Part shown: one piece after another, positions 1 through 7,790 of the stretch
Position numbering within the stretch: the stretch's first letter is position 1
Layout: each line of letters opens with the position of its first letter
Position numbers and translations under genes: made by a program
The notes under the pieces: model-generated
Seen by the model: the letters and a program-made list of their open reading frames with translations, nothing else
Database searches by the model: none
What the model was told of the DNA's origin: nothing
Assembly (NCBI RefSeq): GCF_002224675.1
Contig: NZ_NMPZ01000001.1
Span: 372,001 to 436,000 of the forward strand
Length of the DNA stretch: 64,000 bases
Origin: Segatella copri
GTDB lineage: Bacteria; Bacteroidota; Bacteroidia; Bacteroidales; Bacteroidaceae
Reading direction: 5' to 3'

Positions 1-119
1 TCATCGTCAGCTTCCTCTTCGGTGCAGCCATCTTCCACGAGAAGAACCTCAAGGCGAAGTTCGTAGATCTCCTCCTCGTCTTGCTCGGTATGCTCTTCCT
101 CTACTTCGGAACGAAGTAA
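1..119 (+). CDS. C-terminal end of a DMT-like membrane transporter (partial)
   Basis: Only the last 38 codons are in the window, read from base 3 to the TAA at 117-119. The peptide ends FHEKNLKAKFVDLLLVLLG then MLFLYFGTK. A charged E-K-N loop followed by one hydrophobic helix is the usual end of drug/metabolite superfamily carriers (EamA or sugar-transporter GRP type). That is family-level pattern recognition on a short tail, so the substrate cannot be given. A bidirectional hairpin follows 7 bases later and separates it from the convergent peptidase gene. Confidence 0.5.
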   Translation, partial: IVSFLFGAAIFHEKNLKAKFVDLLLVLLGMLFLYFGTK

Positions 120-126
120 TGATTAT

Positions 127-167
127 AAAAAAAGTCTTGCAAGCCAATGTGCCTGCAAGACTTTTTT
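127..167. terminator. Bidirectional intrinsic terminator
   Basis: A perfect 14-bp stem, AAAAAAGTCTTGCA against TGCAAGACTTTTTT, flanks a 12-base loop. A-rich and T-rich ends on opposite sides make it work in both directions. It lies between the convergent transporter tail and the M13 peptidase gene. Confidence 0.85.
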
Positions 168-173
168 ATGTTT

Positions 174-2201
174 TTACCAGATATGTGCACGCTTGTTCTT
201 AGGAACAAAGAGCTTGTCGCCCTTCTTGATGTTGAATGCCTTATACCATGAATCCACCATTGGGAGGGCACCGTTCACACGAGCCTCGTTTGGAGAGTGA
301 ACATCCACGGTCATCAGATACTGCAGGTACTCAGGACGGGCATTGCCTGCCCATACACGTGCCCATGCCAGGAAGAAGCGCTGTTCTGGAGTAAATCCAT
401 CCTTCACACCCAACTTCTCTGTCTTCATCACATTCTGAAGTGCACGGAAAGCGATGTTCAAACCACCATTGTCACCGATGTTCTCACCCAGGGTCATCTG
501 GCCGTTTACCTTCTTGCCAGCCAACTCAATCTTGTTGAAATGGTCAACCAGGATCTTGGTACGAGACTCGAAGTTCTTCTTGTCAGCAGCAGTCCACCAG
601 TTGTGCTGGTTACCGGTCTTGTCAAACTGACTACCCTGATCATCAAAGCCGTGACTCATCTCATGACCGATTACACCACCGATACCACCATAGTTCATCG
701 CATCATCGGCTGTTGGGTCGAAGAATGGAGGCTGGAGGATAGCTGCTGGGAAGCAGATCTCGTTGGTAGTTGGGTTATAATAAGCATTGATAGTCTGAGG
801 AGTCATTCCCCACTCAGTCTTATCTACCGGCTTGTTCACCTTGCGGGCGATGGCATCCTTGGTAAAGAACTCAGAGATGTTGGCCATATTCTCGTAGAGA
901 GAGAGGCTGTCATCTACCTGCAATCCGCTATAGTCCTTCCACTTGTCAGGATAGCCGATCTTGATGATGAAGTTCTCCAGCTTATCCTTAGCCTGTGCCT
1001 TGGTAGCAGCACTCATCCAGGTAGCCTCATCGATGCGCTGTGAAAGCGCAGTCTGGAGATTGTGAACCAGCTCGAGCATACGCTTCTTGCTGCTCTCCGG
1101 GAAGTACTTCTCTACGTAGATTTTTCCGATAGCCTCGCCCAACACGCCGCTCACGGTACTTACAGCACGCTTCCAGCGAGGACGGTCCTGCTGAACACCG
1201 CTCATTACCTTGCTCAACTCAAAGGATACGGCACGGAAATCATCGCTCAATACGCTGGTTGCACCAGAAATCACCTTGATCTCTGCGTATGTCTTCAGAT
1301 CATCCAGAGAGGTCTCTGCGAGAATCTTCTCAACCTCGTGGATTGGTTCAGGCTGACCCACGCAAATTTCCTTGAAAGCAGGGAAACCGGATGCCAGGAA
1401 CACGTTGCCCCAGTCGATGCCAGGGTAATCGAGCACGAGCTGGTTGTAGGTCATCTTGTGATAGTTCTTGTCGATGTCGCGGAGCTGTACCTGGCTATAG
1501 CTTGCCTTAGCGATGCGGGTCTCGATAGCCATCACAGCCTCCATCTTCTTCTGGGCTGTAGCCTCATCGTTGCCTACCATCTGGAAGAGCTTCTTCATAT
1601 AAGCCTTGTATGCATCACGAATCTTCTTGGTCTGTTCGTCATCGTTTACATAGTAATCACGTACACCAAGACCAAGACCACTCTGTCCTACCTCAACGAG
1701 GTTGTTGGCAGCATCACGAAGGTCGGCGCCCACACCGATGCCATACATCATGGTACCCTCGCCACGGAAATCGAGCTGAGCGGTAACGAGCTGATACTCT
1801 CTGCGGTCCTTGATGGCTGCAATGCGGTCGAGAGTTGGCTTGATAGGTGCCCATCCCTCCTTGTTCAGGCGAACGCTGTCCATACGGAGGTTGTAGAGCG
1901 AACCGATCTTCTGTCCGAGTGAACCCTTCTGCTGTGGCTTGGAAGCATATTCAAGGATGATGTCCTGAATGCGCTTCTGGTTCTGCTCAAAGAGGTCGGT
2001 AAAAGCACCATTGTCTGTATGCTCGGCATCGAGTGGATGATTCTTCATCCAGTTGCCTGCGGCATAGCGATAGAAATCATTACCCGGCTTGATGGTCAAG
2101 TCCATATTGGTCTTGTCAATACCGGAGCCCAACTTCTCCTGCTGGGCAAAAGCAGTTGTTGCACTGAGCAACAATGCTGCGAATAATACTTTTGTTCTCA
2201 T
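174..2201 (-). CDS. pepO: M13 family zinc metallopeptidase (neprilysin/PepO-like)
   Basis: 675 residues, the usual length for bacterial M13 endopeptidases, which cut short peptides outside the cytoplasm. A signal peptide (about residues 1-19, ending TAFA) points to export to the periplasm or outer surface. The zinc site is plain: HEMSH near residue 514 gives the two histidines and catalytic glutamate, and GENIGDNGG about 60 residues later carries the third zinc ligand (GENIxD motif). The N-terminal two-thirds is the helical M13_N lobe. The C-terminus ends in a bulky residue (HIW), as in this family. The gene lies 115 bases behind the symporter on the same strand and may be co-transcribed with it. 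Confidence 0.93.
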   Translation of the reverse strand: MRTKVLFAALLLSATTAFAQQEKLGSGIDKTNMDLTIKPGNDFYRYAAGNWMKNHPLDAEHTDNGAFTDLFEQNQKRIQDIILEYASKPQQKGSLGQKIGSLYNLRMDSVRLNKEGWAPIKPTLDRIAAIKDRREYQLVTAQLDFRGEGTMMYGIGVGADLRDAANNLVEVGQSGLGLGVRDYYVNDDEQTKKIRDAYKAYMKKLFQMVGNDEATAQKKMEAVMAIETRIAKASYSQVQLRDIDKNYHKMTYNQLVLDYPGIDWGNVFLASGFPAFKEICVGQPEPIHEVEKILAETSLDDLKTYAEIKVISGATSVLSDDFRAVSFELSKVMSGVQQDRPRWKRAVSTVSGVLGEAIGKIYVEKYFPESSKKRMLELVHNLQTALSQRIDEATWMSAATKAQAKDKLENFIIKIGYPDKWKDYSGLQVDDSLSLYENMANISEFFTKDAIARKVNKPVDKTEWGMTPQTINAYYNPTTNEICFPAAILQPPFFDPTADDAMNYGGIGGVIGHEMSHGFDDQGSQFDKTGNQHNWWTAADKKNFESRTKILVDHFNKIELAGKKVNGQMTLGENIGDNGGLNIAFRALQNVMKTEKLGVKDGFTPEQRFFLAWARVWAGNARPEYLQYLMTVDVHSPNEARVNGALPMVDSWYKAFNIKKGDKLFVPKNKRAHIW

Positions 2202-2232
2202 TATTGTTTTATTAAATAAATCTTTTTTGTAT

Positions 2233-2297
2233 GGGGGATTTCAAATCCCCCGGTTTAATAGGTCGAACATTTTTTAACGACGGATTGCAAATCCGTC
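2233..2297. repeat. Two short REP-like palindromes
   Basis: Two look-alike palindromes sit in the gap between the M13 peptidase and the symporter: GGGGGATTTCAAATCCCCC (2233-2251, 9-bp arms, 1-base loop) and GACGGATTGCAAATCCGTC (2279-2297, 8-bp arms, 3-base loop). They share the GGATT(T/G)CAAATCC core. Short palindromes of this build are typical of REP-type repeats spread by RAYT transposases. No such transposase lies in this window. Confidence 0.6.
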
Positions 2298-2344
2298 GGA
2301 ACGCCTGACGGTGGACTTACTGTTCGGAACGCCTGGCGGTGGAC
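2296..2344. repeat. 28-bp-period direct duplication across the symporter stop codon
   Basis: A 21-base unit at 2296-2316 recurs at 2324-2344 with one mismatch (TCGGAACGCCTG then A or G, then CGGTGGAC). The second copy encodes the last symporter codons (S-T-A-R-R-S-E) and the first lies just past the stop at 2317-2319. This looks like a small tandem duplication of the gene's end. Confidence 0.7.
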
Positions 2345-3747
2345 AGGGCGAGACCTGCAAATGTCAGGGTGCCATTCAGCATCAGAAGCTCATAGCCGAA
2401 CTTATAGCCCACATACTGCGAGGTAAGGGTATCGATGGCGAAGCAGATGAGCGGACTGGCGATGCAGACCCATGGCGACCAGCGGTCGTTTACCTGACGC
2501 TTGGTGAGCAGACTGAAGGCAAACAAGCCCAGCAGCGGACCATAGGTATAAGAGCAGAGGATGTAGATGGCATCTATCACGCTCGTAGAATTAATCGCCT
2601 TGAAAGCGATGATGAAGAGCATGAAGACGAAAGCCACCAGCAGATGCATACGCTTGCGAAGCTTCACATCATCCTTCTTGCCCAGAATATCCACGCACAG
2701 ACTCGTCGTAATCGCGGTCAATGCAGAATCGGCACTCGAAAAGCTCGCCGCCACGATGCCGATGGTAAACAGTACCACTACCAGGGTTCCCATCACTCCC
2801 GAAGCTGCGAACATCGGCAACAGATCATCCGGAGCCTGCGGCAGCGCTACGCCCTGCTTCTGTGCCAGCATCATCAGCAACACACCCAGACTCAGGAAAA
2901 GCAGATTGGCAGGCACAAAGGCGAAACCATAGGTACAGACATCCTTCTGAGCCTCACGAAGCGACTTGCAGGTAAGATTCTTCTGCATCATATCCTGATC
3001 TAATCCCGTCATCACGATTACCACGAACACGCCGCTCAGGAACTGTTTCCAGAAATTCTGTTTCGACATCCAGTCGTCAAAGACGAAGATGCGCGAATGA
3101 CTGTCGTGGGCGATTGCCGTGATAGCCTCAGATGGCGTCATTCCCAAAGCTGCCACCACATGATAGATAATCAGGATGAGCGCAGCAAACATGCAGGTAG
3201 TCTGGAAGGAATCCGTCCACACCAGCGTCTTGATGCCACCCTTGCGGGTATAGAGCCAAATGAGCATCACCATCATAGGTACCGTCACCCAGAACGGAAC
3301 TCCCACTCCATCGAGCACGAACCGCTGTAACAGAATGCAGACCACGAAAAAGCGGACTGCCGCTCCCGTCATCTTCGACAACAGAAAGAACGAAGCACCC
3401 GTCTTGTAGGAACGTTCGCCCAACCGCTGCTGCAGAAAGCTGTAGATGGTGGTGAGATTATACTGGTAGTAGATAGGCAGCAGGAGAAAACCTACCAGAA
3501 AGTAGCCCAGGATAAAGCCGATGCACATCTGCAGATAGGTCATATCAGTCTTCATCACCATACCCGGCACACTCACGAAGGTGATGCCCGAAATAGAGGC
3601 CCCCACCATTCCGAAAGCCACCATATACCATGGCGAACGCCTGTTCGCCCTATAGAAAGTTTCATTGCTGCTGGTACGCCTTGCCGTAATATGGCTAAAG
3701 AGCAACAGCACGCAGAAATATGCCAAAATAGTGATGATGATAATCAT
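2317..3747 (-). CDS. Sodium:solute symporter (SSS family)
   Basis: 476 residues that are almost wholly hydrophobic helices, about the 12-13 expected for the SSS (SLC5-like) family of the inner membrane. The segment after the first helix (TFYRANRRSPW, then GMVGASISGITFVSVPG) is the family's signature start, holding the sodium-site helix. Substrates range from sugars and proline to sialic acid, and nothing here picks one. No strong hairpin separates it from the downstream M13 gene. Its own promoter lies 29 bases upstream of the start codon. Confidence 0.88.
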   Translation of the reverse strand: MIIIITILAYFCVLLLFSHITARRTSSNETFYRANRRSPWYMVAFGMVGASISGITFVSVPGMVMKTDMTYLQMCIGFILGYFLVGFLLLPIYYQYNLTTIYSFLQQRLGERSYKTGASFFLLSKMTGAAVRFFVVCILLQRFVLDGVGVPFWVTVPMMVMLIWLYTRKGGIKTLVWTDSFQTTCMFAALILIIYHVVAALGMTPSEAITAIAHDSHSRIFVFDDWMSKQNFWKQFLSGVFVVIVMTGLDQDMMQKNLTCKSLREAQKDVCTYGFAFVPANLLFLSLGVLLMMLAQKQGVALPQAPDDLLPMFAASGVMGTLVVVLFTIGIVAASFSSADSALTAITTSLCVDILGKKDDVKLRKRMHLLVAFVFMLFIIAFKAINSTSVIDAIYILCSYTYGPLLGLFAFSLLTKRQVNDRWSPWVCIASPLICFAIDTLTSQYVGYKFGYELLMLNGTLTFAGLALSTARRSEQ

Positions 3748-3775
3748 TTTTTCTCTTATATCTTTATTTACGTTG

Positions 3776-3806
3776 CAAAGGTACAGTAATTTAAGGAAAT
3801 AACAAA
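3776..3806 (-). promoter_or_regulatory. Promoter of the symporter gene
   Basis: On the minus strand, TACCTTTG (3776-3783) is preceded by TTTG (3803-3806) with a 19-base spacer, matching the Bacteroidota -7/-33 consensus. Confidence 0.75.
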
Positions 3807-3849
3807 ATTATTTTCATAACTTAACAAAGAAATAACATACAGAAAGAAA

Positions 3850-3902
3850 GTGAAGAGTGAAAAACGAAGAGTGAGGAGTGAAGAGTGAAAAACGAAGAGT
3901 GA
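3850..3902. repeat. GAAGAGTGA tandem repeat
   Basis: Two identical 25-base units (3850-3874 and 3878-3902; GTGAAGAGTGAAAAACGAAG followed by AGTGA) with a 28-base period, separated by GGA. Related GAAGAGTGAAGA text recurs at 50764-50790. No gene is visible here. Confidence 0.7.
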
Positions 3903-3933
3903 AGAATGGAGAGAATCAGGGGGTATAAAAAGC

Positions 3934-3965
3934 AAAAACCTTCGAGAATCACTTCCCGAAGGTTT
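3934..3965 (-). terminator. Terminator of the tRNA-Asp array
   Basis: Read leftwards, AAACCTTCG pairs with CGAAGGTTT around a 12-base loop and runs into a T tract. It starts directly after the last tRNA-Asp. Confidence 0.85.
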
Positions 3966-3968
3966 CAG

Positions 3969-4042
3969 CGGTGCGTACGAGACTCGAACTCGTGACCTCC
4001 TGCGTGACAGGCAGGCATTCTAACCAACTGAACTAACGCACC
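3969..4042 (-). tRNA. tRNA-Asp (GTC), copy 4 of the transcript
   Basis: 74 nt. Acceptor GGTGCGT pairs with ACGCACC; the anticodon arm CCTGC-CTGTCAC-GCAGG gives anticodon GTC; the T loop is TTCGAGT. The discriminator is G and CCA is not encoded. The sequence is identical to the three copies upstream. Confidence 0.97.
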
Positions 4043-4074
4043 ATTATTATGGAGGAGTATTTAAAAAAAGTTGG

Positions 4075-4148
4075 CGGTGCGTACGAGACTCGAACTCGTG
4101 ACCTCCTGCGTGACAGGCAGGCATTCTAACCAACTGAACTAACGCACC
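4075..4148 (-). tRNA. tRNA-Asp (GTC), copy 3
   Basis: 74 nt, identical to the other three copies, anticodon GTC. A 32-base spacer separates it from the next gene. No CCA is encoded. Confidence 0.97.
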
Positions 4149-4185
4149 AAACTTATTTAAATGGAGCTTATACTAACTTGACCAG

Positions 4186-4259
4186 CGGTGCGTACGAGAC
4201 TCGAACTCGTGACCTCCTGCGTGACAGGCAGGCATTCTAACCAACTGAACTAACGCACC
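4186..4259 (-). tRNA. tRNA-Asp (GTC), copy 2
   Basis: 74 nt, identical copy with anticodon GTC. Spacers on both sides are unrelated in sequence, so only the tRNA bodies are conserved. Confidence 0.97.
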
Positions 4260-4298
4260 AGTCAATGTATAATCTTGCGAAATCGAAACGTGCAGAAG

Positions 4299-4372
4299 CG
4301 GTGCGTACGAGACTCGAACTCGTGACCTCCTGCGTGACAGGCAGGCATTCTAACCAACTGAACTAACGCACC
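4299..4372 (-). tRNA. tRNA-Asp (GTC), copy 1 (promoter-proximal)
   Basis: 74 nt, identical copy with anticodon GTC. It is the first gene after the promoter at 4424-4455. Confidence 0.97.
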
Positions 4373-4423
4373 AAATTAAGATATTAACTTAACCGCTTAT
4401 AGCGCATTTCTCATTTGCGAGTG

Positions 4424-4455
4424 CAAAGGTACTACATTTTTTTGATTCCACCAAA
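4424..4455 (-). promoter_or_regulatory. Promoter of the tRNA-Asp array
   Basis: On the minus strand, TTTG (4452-4455), 20 bases, TACCTTTG (4424-4431). The flanks TTTGGTGGAATCAAA and GTAGTACCTTTGCACTCGC are nearly identical to the promoter of the tRNA-Lys/Arg array at 11242-11273. Confidence 0.85.
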
Positions 4456-4471
4456 TTTTTCCGCTATATTT

Positions 4472-4981
4472 TTACAAAAAAGATTGAAAAAAATATGCGT
4501 CCTCATATCCACTGCCCGTCTTCAGCCATCCTTTCAGCAATTTATCACCCTGAAAGCCAACTACTTCAAGCATTTTCACGGCATTTTGGTTACTTTCCGC
4601 TACAATGGCATAAATCTGATGCAAATGCAGCACATTTGATGCATATTGCATCAAAAGACGGATAGCCAACTGTGCCAAGCCCTGATGCTGATGTTCCTTT
4701 TTGATAACAATTCCCAGCTCGGCACGCTGATGGCGGGGTTCGAAATTCATCAGATCGATGATGCCCACCGCCTCCTGCTGCTCATTTTCTACAATCAAGC
4801 GAACCTGCTTGTCGGTATAGATATCCGCCGTAGCCGTAGTAATATAGTCGAGCAACACCTGGCGGGAGTACGGCACATTGGTGCACCCCATCCCCCAGAG
4901 ACTTTCATCATTCTCCATTTCATAGAGAAAATCCAGATCTTCCGGTTCCAAAGCTCTTAAACGAATCTTCTTATCTTCCAT
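4472..4981 (-). CDS. GNAT family N-acetyltransferase
   Basis: 169 residues with the start MEDKKIRLRALEPEDLDFLY typical of the SpeG/RimJ-like branch of GNAT enzymes, which move an acetyl group from acetyl-CoA to an amine. The acetyl-CoA pyrophosphate loop is seen as KEHQHQGLAQLA near residues 95-105 (Q/RxxGxA motif), after the beta-4 strand ELGIVI. The acceptor (polyamine, protein N-terminus or other) cannot be told from sequence. It is the last gene of the leftward cluster that begins at cstA. The tRNA-Asp promoter starts only 17 bases past its stop. Confidence 0.85.
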   Translation of the reverse strand: MEDKKIRLRALEPEDLDFLYEMENDESLWGMGCTNVPYSRQVLLDYITTATADIYTDKQVRLIVENEQQEAVGIIDLMNFEPRHQRAELGIVIKKEHQHQGLAQLAIRLLMQYASNVLHLHQIYAIVAESNQNAVKMLEVVGFQGDKLLKGWLKTGSGYEDAYFFQSFL

Positions 4982-5046
4982 AATCCTCCCAAATAAATAT
5001 TTTCCTATTATATTTCCTAATCTACCTACTATGATATGAGCACCTA

Positions 5047-6198
5047 TTATATAATGTACGCGCGTACCTTATATATATTATGCATTTCATCCATATCCAT
5101 CACATCCCCTTCCGTTATCACCTTCCCGATCTCCCGGGTATAGATAGCCAGCTTGTCAGGCTCATCCGCCCGGAGCGAAAGCTGATGCAGAATTTCCCCG
5201 TAACTCATCTTATCGGCATCAAACAGCAGATACTCCGATTCATCCACCACAGAAGGCGTAAAGACCCCCAGACTCTTTCTCATTCTCGCCATCAGCATCC
5301 TGACCAGCGCTACGGAAGCACTGGCATAGATGGCAGTCCGGATAGGAAGACTCAAGAGTAGCGACATACCCGCATAATGCTTGCGGAAGAAGATGAGCAT
5401 CGCCTCATAGAAGACATGCACATAGCGGAAACTGGATTTCTGCGTGCTCTCTCCCTTATAATGCAGGATATCCAAAGGCAGAAAATAGTTGTGATAACCG
5501 CCCTTCAATATGCGATAGGAAAGATCGATATCCTCTCCATACATGAAGAAATCCTCATCTAACAGTCCCACCCGATCCAGAGCTTTACGGCGCAACATGC
5601 AGAAAGCGCCACTCACCACCTCTATCCGGTTCGGCTGATCCCATGGCAGGAATCCCATATAATAGCGTCCAAACAGCGGATGCTTGGGCCATCGGTTGCA
5701 GAATCCCAGCATCTTGAAGAAGGAAACCATCGGTGTAGGCAATCCTCTCCTGCTCTCCATCGCCCATCTGCCATCCGCATTCAGCATCCTCACGCCTGCC
5801 GCTCCCGCATCGGGATGGGCATCCATAAAGCGGATGCATTCGCTCAGTACCTGCTCGCCCACGATGGTATCAGGATTCAGAAGGAGCACGTACTCCGCCT
5901 CGCTCTGCCGGATGGCGATATTGTTGGCTCGGGCAAAACCCAGATTGTGGTTGCTGCCCACAAACCGTACCATCGGATATGCTTCACGGGGATAGCGGCG
6001 CTGCAGATACTCAAGCGATCCATCGGAAGAATGATTATCCACCACGATGATCTCTGCCACATCCTTCTTTCCGGAGGAAGATGAAGCAGATGAAGCATCA
6101 TCCCCCTGTATCACTTCGAAGGCACGGAGTACCGAGCGGATGCATTGGTCGAGATAATACTTCACATTATAGCTTACTATGATAACCGAAAGTTTCAA
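5047..6198 (-). CDS. Family 2 glycosyltransferase (rhamnosyltransferase-like)
   Basis: 383 residues. The N-terminal GT-A fold shows VSVIIVSYN-type entry (LSVIIVSYNV), DNHSSDGS near residues 53-60 for nucleotide-sugar binding, LNPDT near 107-111 as the metal-binding DxD-like site, and GEDIDLSYR as the acceptor-side motif near 225. A hydrophobic segment near residues 270-300 (MSLLLSLPIRTAIYASASVALV) suggests membrane attachment. Members build lipopolysaccharide, capsule or rhamnan chains on the inner face of the membrane. A run of serines (SSASSSSG) inserted near residue 40 is a lineage-specific loop. Confidence 0.85.
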   Translation of the reverse strand: MKLSVIIVSYNVKYYLDQCIRSVLRAFEVIQGDDASSASSSSGKKDVAEIIVVDNHSSDGSLEYLQRRYPREAYPMVRFVGSNHNLGFARANNIAIRQSEAEYVLLLNPDTIVGEQVLSECIRFMDAHPDAGAAGVRMLNADGRWAMESRRGLPTPMVSFFKMLGFCNRWPKHPLFGRYYMGFLPWDQPNRIEVVSGAFCMLRRKALDRVGLLDEDFFMYGEDIDLSYRILKGGYHNYFLPLDILHYKGESTQKSSFRYVHVFYEAMLIFFRKHYAGMSLLLSLPIRTAIYASASVALVRMLMARMRKSLGVFTPSVVDESEYLLFDADKMSYGEILHQLSLRADEPDKLAIYTREIGKVITEGDVMDMDEMHNIYKVRAYII

Positions 6199-6239
6199 AG
6201 CCTATCTTAACGATTAAGTGTTAACTACAAAACTATCAC

Positions 6240-6674
6240 CTATTCTCCCTCCTCACTGGTTTCCTCGATACATCTGCCGATAGACGGATACACGAAGAAA
6301 AGACAGAGCACAAGGATGATTGCCATATAGCCGAATGCAGGCGACATGGTCTGATAATACATAAAGGTATTGATGAGCATAGGCAGACAGAGCATGTTGA
6401 TACGGGTAGTGCCCCAGAAAAGCAGAGCATCGCCCTTTTCTGCCAACAGTTTGCGGCGGATTGCCTTCAGGCTGAACAGCTTCAGCGCCATCGGAATCAC
6501 CACAATGGTGGCAAGCTCCATTACTACCAGGATGCCGAACATCATCGTCTGGTTGGCAGCGATATCATTGGCGGTCAGTATCTCCGTTTCATAGAGAACT
6601 ACCAGCAGTAAAGCCACCAACAGCATAAAGAGGAAGTTGGTCATCAATATTCGTTGTACTTGTTTGATATTCAT
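6240..6674 (-). CDS. Small four-helix membrane protein of unknown function
   Basis: 144 residues with four hydrophobic segments (about residues 10-28, 42-62, 88-105 and 112-132) and a short acidic tail. I do not recognise a family. It starts 6 bases after the recR stop, so it is in the recR operon, an arrangement that may be conserved in related genomes. Translational coupling to recR is likely from the spacing; its role is unknown. Confidence 0.7.
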   Translation of the reverse strand: MNIKQVQRILMTNFLFMLLVALLLVVLYETEILTANDIAANQTMMFGILVVMELATIVVIPMALKLFSLKAIRRKLLAEKGDALLFWGTTRINMLCLPMLINTFMYYQTMSPAFGYMAIILVLCLFFVYPSIGRCIEETSEEGE

Positions 6675-6680
6675 TTATTT

Positions 6681-7292
6681 CTATTGATTAAATGGTGTTC
6701 TGTTCAGGATACTTCTACCCAACGTCACTTCATCGGTATATTCCAGTTCATCTCCCACAGAGATGCCTCGGGCTATGACGGAGAGCTTCACGGGATAGTC
6801 GGCAAGCTTGCGCGAGATATAGAAATTGGTGGTATCGCCCTCCATCGTACTGCTTAAGGCAAGAATCACCTCCTTTACTCCTCCCGCAGCCACACGCTGT
6901 ACCAGAGAATCAATCTCCAGGTCGGCAGGTCCGATACCATCCATCGGCGAGATGATGCCACCCAGCACATGATACAATCCATGAAACTGCTGGGTATTCT
7001 CCACCGCCAGCACATCCTGCACATTTTCCACCACGCAGATGACAGAGGCATCGCGCCGGGGATCGGAACAGATGGGGCACACTTCGGTATCACTGATATT
7101 ATGGCACACACGACAGTACTTCACCTCGCGCTTCATCCGGGCGATGGCATCCACAAACTGATCCACATCCCCTTCCTCCCTACGGAGCATAAAAAGCACA
7201 AGGCGCAAAGCTGTCTTGCGCCCTATACCCGGCAGCTTGGAAAACTCCCCCACTGCCTTTTCCAATAATGCAGAAGAATATTGCTGCACCAT
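6681..7292 (-). CDS. recR: Recombination mediator RecR
   Basis: 203 residues, the standard RecR length. The N-terminal helix-hairpin-helix ([12 protein letters not shown]) is followed by a four-cysteine zinc site (CRVC near 61-64, CPIC near 73-76), a TOPRIM domain, and the closing [11 protein letters not shown] stretch. RecR works with RecF and RecO to load RecA onto SSB-coated DNA. GTG (7295) and ATG (7292) are adjacent in frame; ATG is taken. The gene begins 4 bases after the stop of the beta-barrel gene, which indicates coupling. Confidence 0.96.
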   Translation of the reverse strand: MVQQYSSALLEKAVGEFSKLPGIGRKTALRLVLFMLRREEGDVDQFVDAIARMKREVKYCRVCHNISDTEVCPICSDPRRDASVICVVENVQDVLAVENTQQFHGLYHVLGGIISPMDGIGPADLEIDSLVQRVAAGGVKEVILALSSTMEGDTTNFYISRKLADYPVKLSVIARGISVGDELEYTDEVTLGRSILNRTPFNQ

Positions 7293-7296
7293 CACA

Positions 7297-7788
7297 CTAG
7301 AGATAAATACCGATTCCCACCTTGAAACCTATTGTAGAATAATCAGTATGCTTCTTGAAGCTCTGATCATAGTAGATAGCTGGTTCAATGGTTACCTGCT
7401 TGCTGACAAAGTAGGAATAACCTACCTCCACGCCCGGCATGAAGTCATTGTAGCTGCCCGAATGAGCCACCTTGGCACCAAAGCCGAGATACAATCCATT
7501 CTGCTCAATATAGTATCTGGCCTGTGCGCCGGCAGAGAAGTAATCCTTCACGCCATCCTTGCCGGAATGAGTATATTCTACTTGCCCCAGGAGCATCCAG
7601 TCATCTTCTACAAAATAACCCGCCTTTGCCTGAACACCGAAGTTCAAGTCCTGACTGCCATTATAACTGAGATTGAGACCCGTGAGCGACGCGCCACAAT
7701 ACTGTTTTCCACTTTCAAACTGAGCATTGGCTCCCAGGCTTACCAGAAGAGCTGTTGCTGCCAAAACTAATTTTTTCATACGTAACAT
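7297..7788 (-). CDS. Small outer-membrane beta-barrel protein
   Basis: 163 residues: signal peptide ending GANAQ (about residue 22) and then alternating amphipathic strands ending in a hydrophobic aromatic or aliphatic residue (final GIGIYL), as in eight-stranded OMP_b-brl/OmpW-like barrels. ATG at 7788 and ATG at 7779 (MKKLVLAA) are both possible starts; the second gives a more usual signal peptide. It starts 2 bases after the cstA stop. Function beyond an outer-membrane barrel is not evident. Confidence 0.75.
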   Translation of the reverse strand: MLRMKKLVLAATALLVSLGANAQFESGKQYCGASLTGLNLSYNGSQDLNFGVQAKAGYFVEDDWMLLGQVEYTHSGKDGVKDYFSAGAQARYYIEQNGLYLGFGAKVAHSGSYNDFMPGVEVGYSYFVSKQVTIEPAIYYDQSFKKHTDYSTIGFKVGIGIYL

Positions 7789-7790
7789 TT

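Noticed and set aside
297..1922. Long plus-strand open frames opposite the M13 peptidase
   Set aside because: They are antisense frames of a clear, motif-bearing gene; the products have no domains or start signals.
3969..4372. Regularly spaced 74-base repeats that might be a CRISPR array
   Set aside because: Each repeat folds as a complete tRNA-Asp with a GTC anticodon; spacers are 32-39 bases and no cas gene is present.
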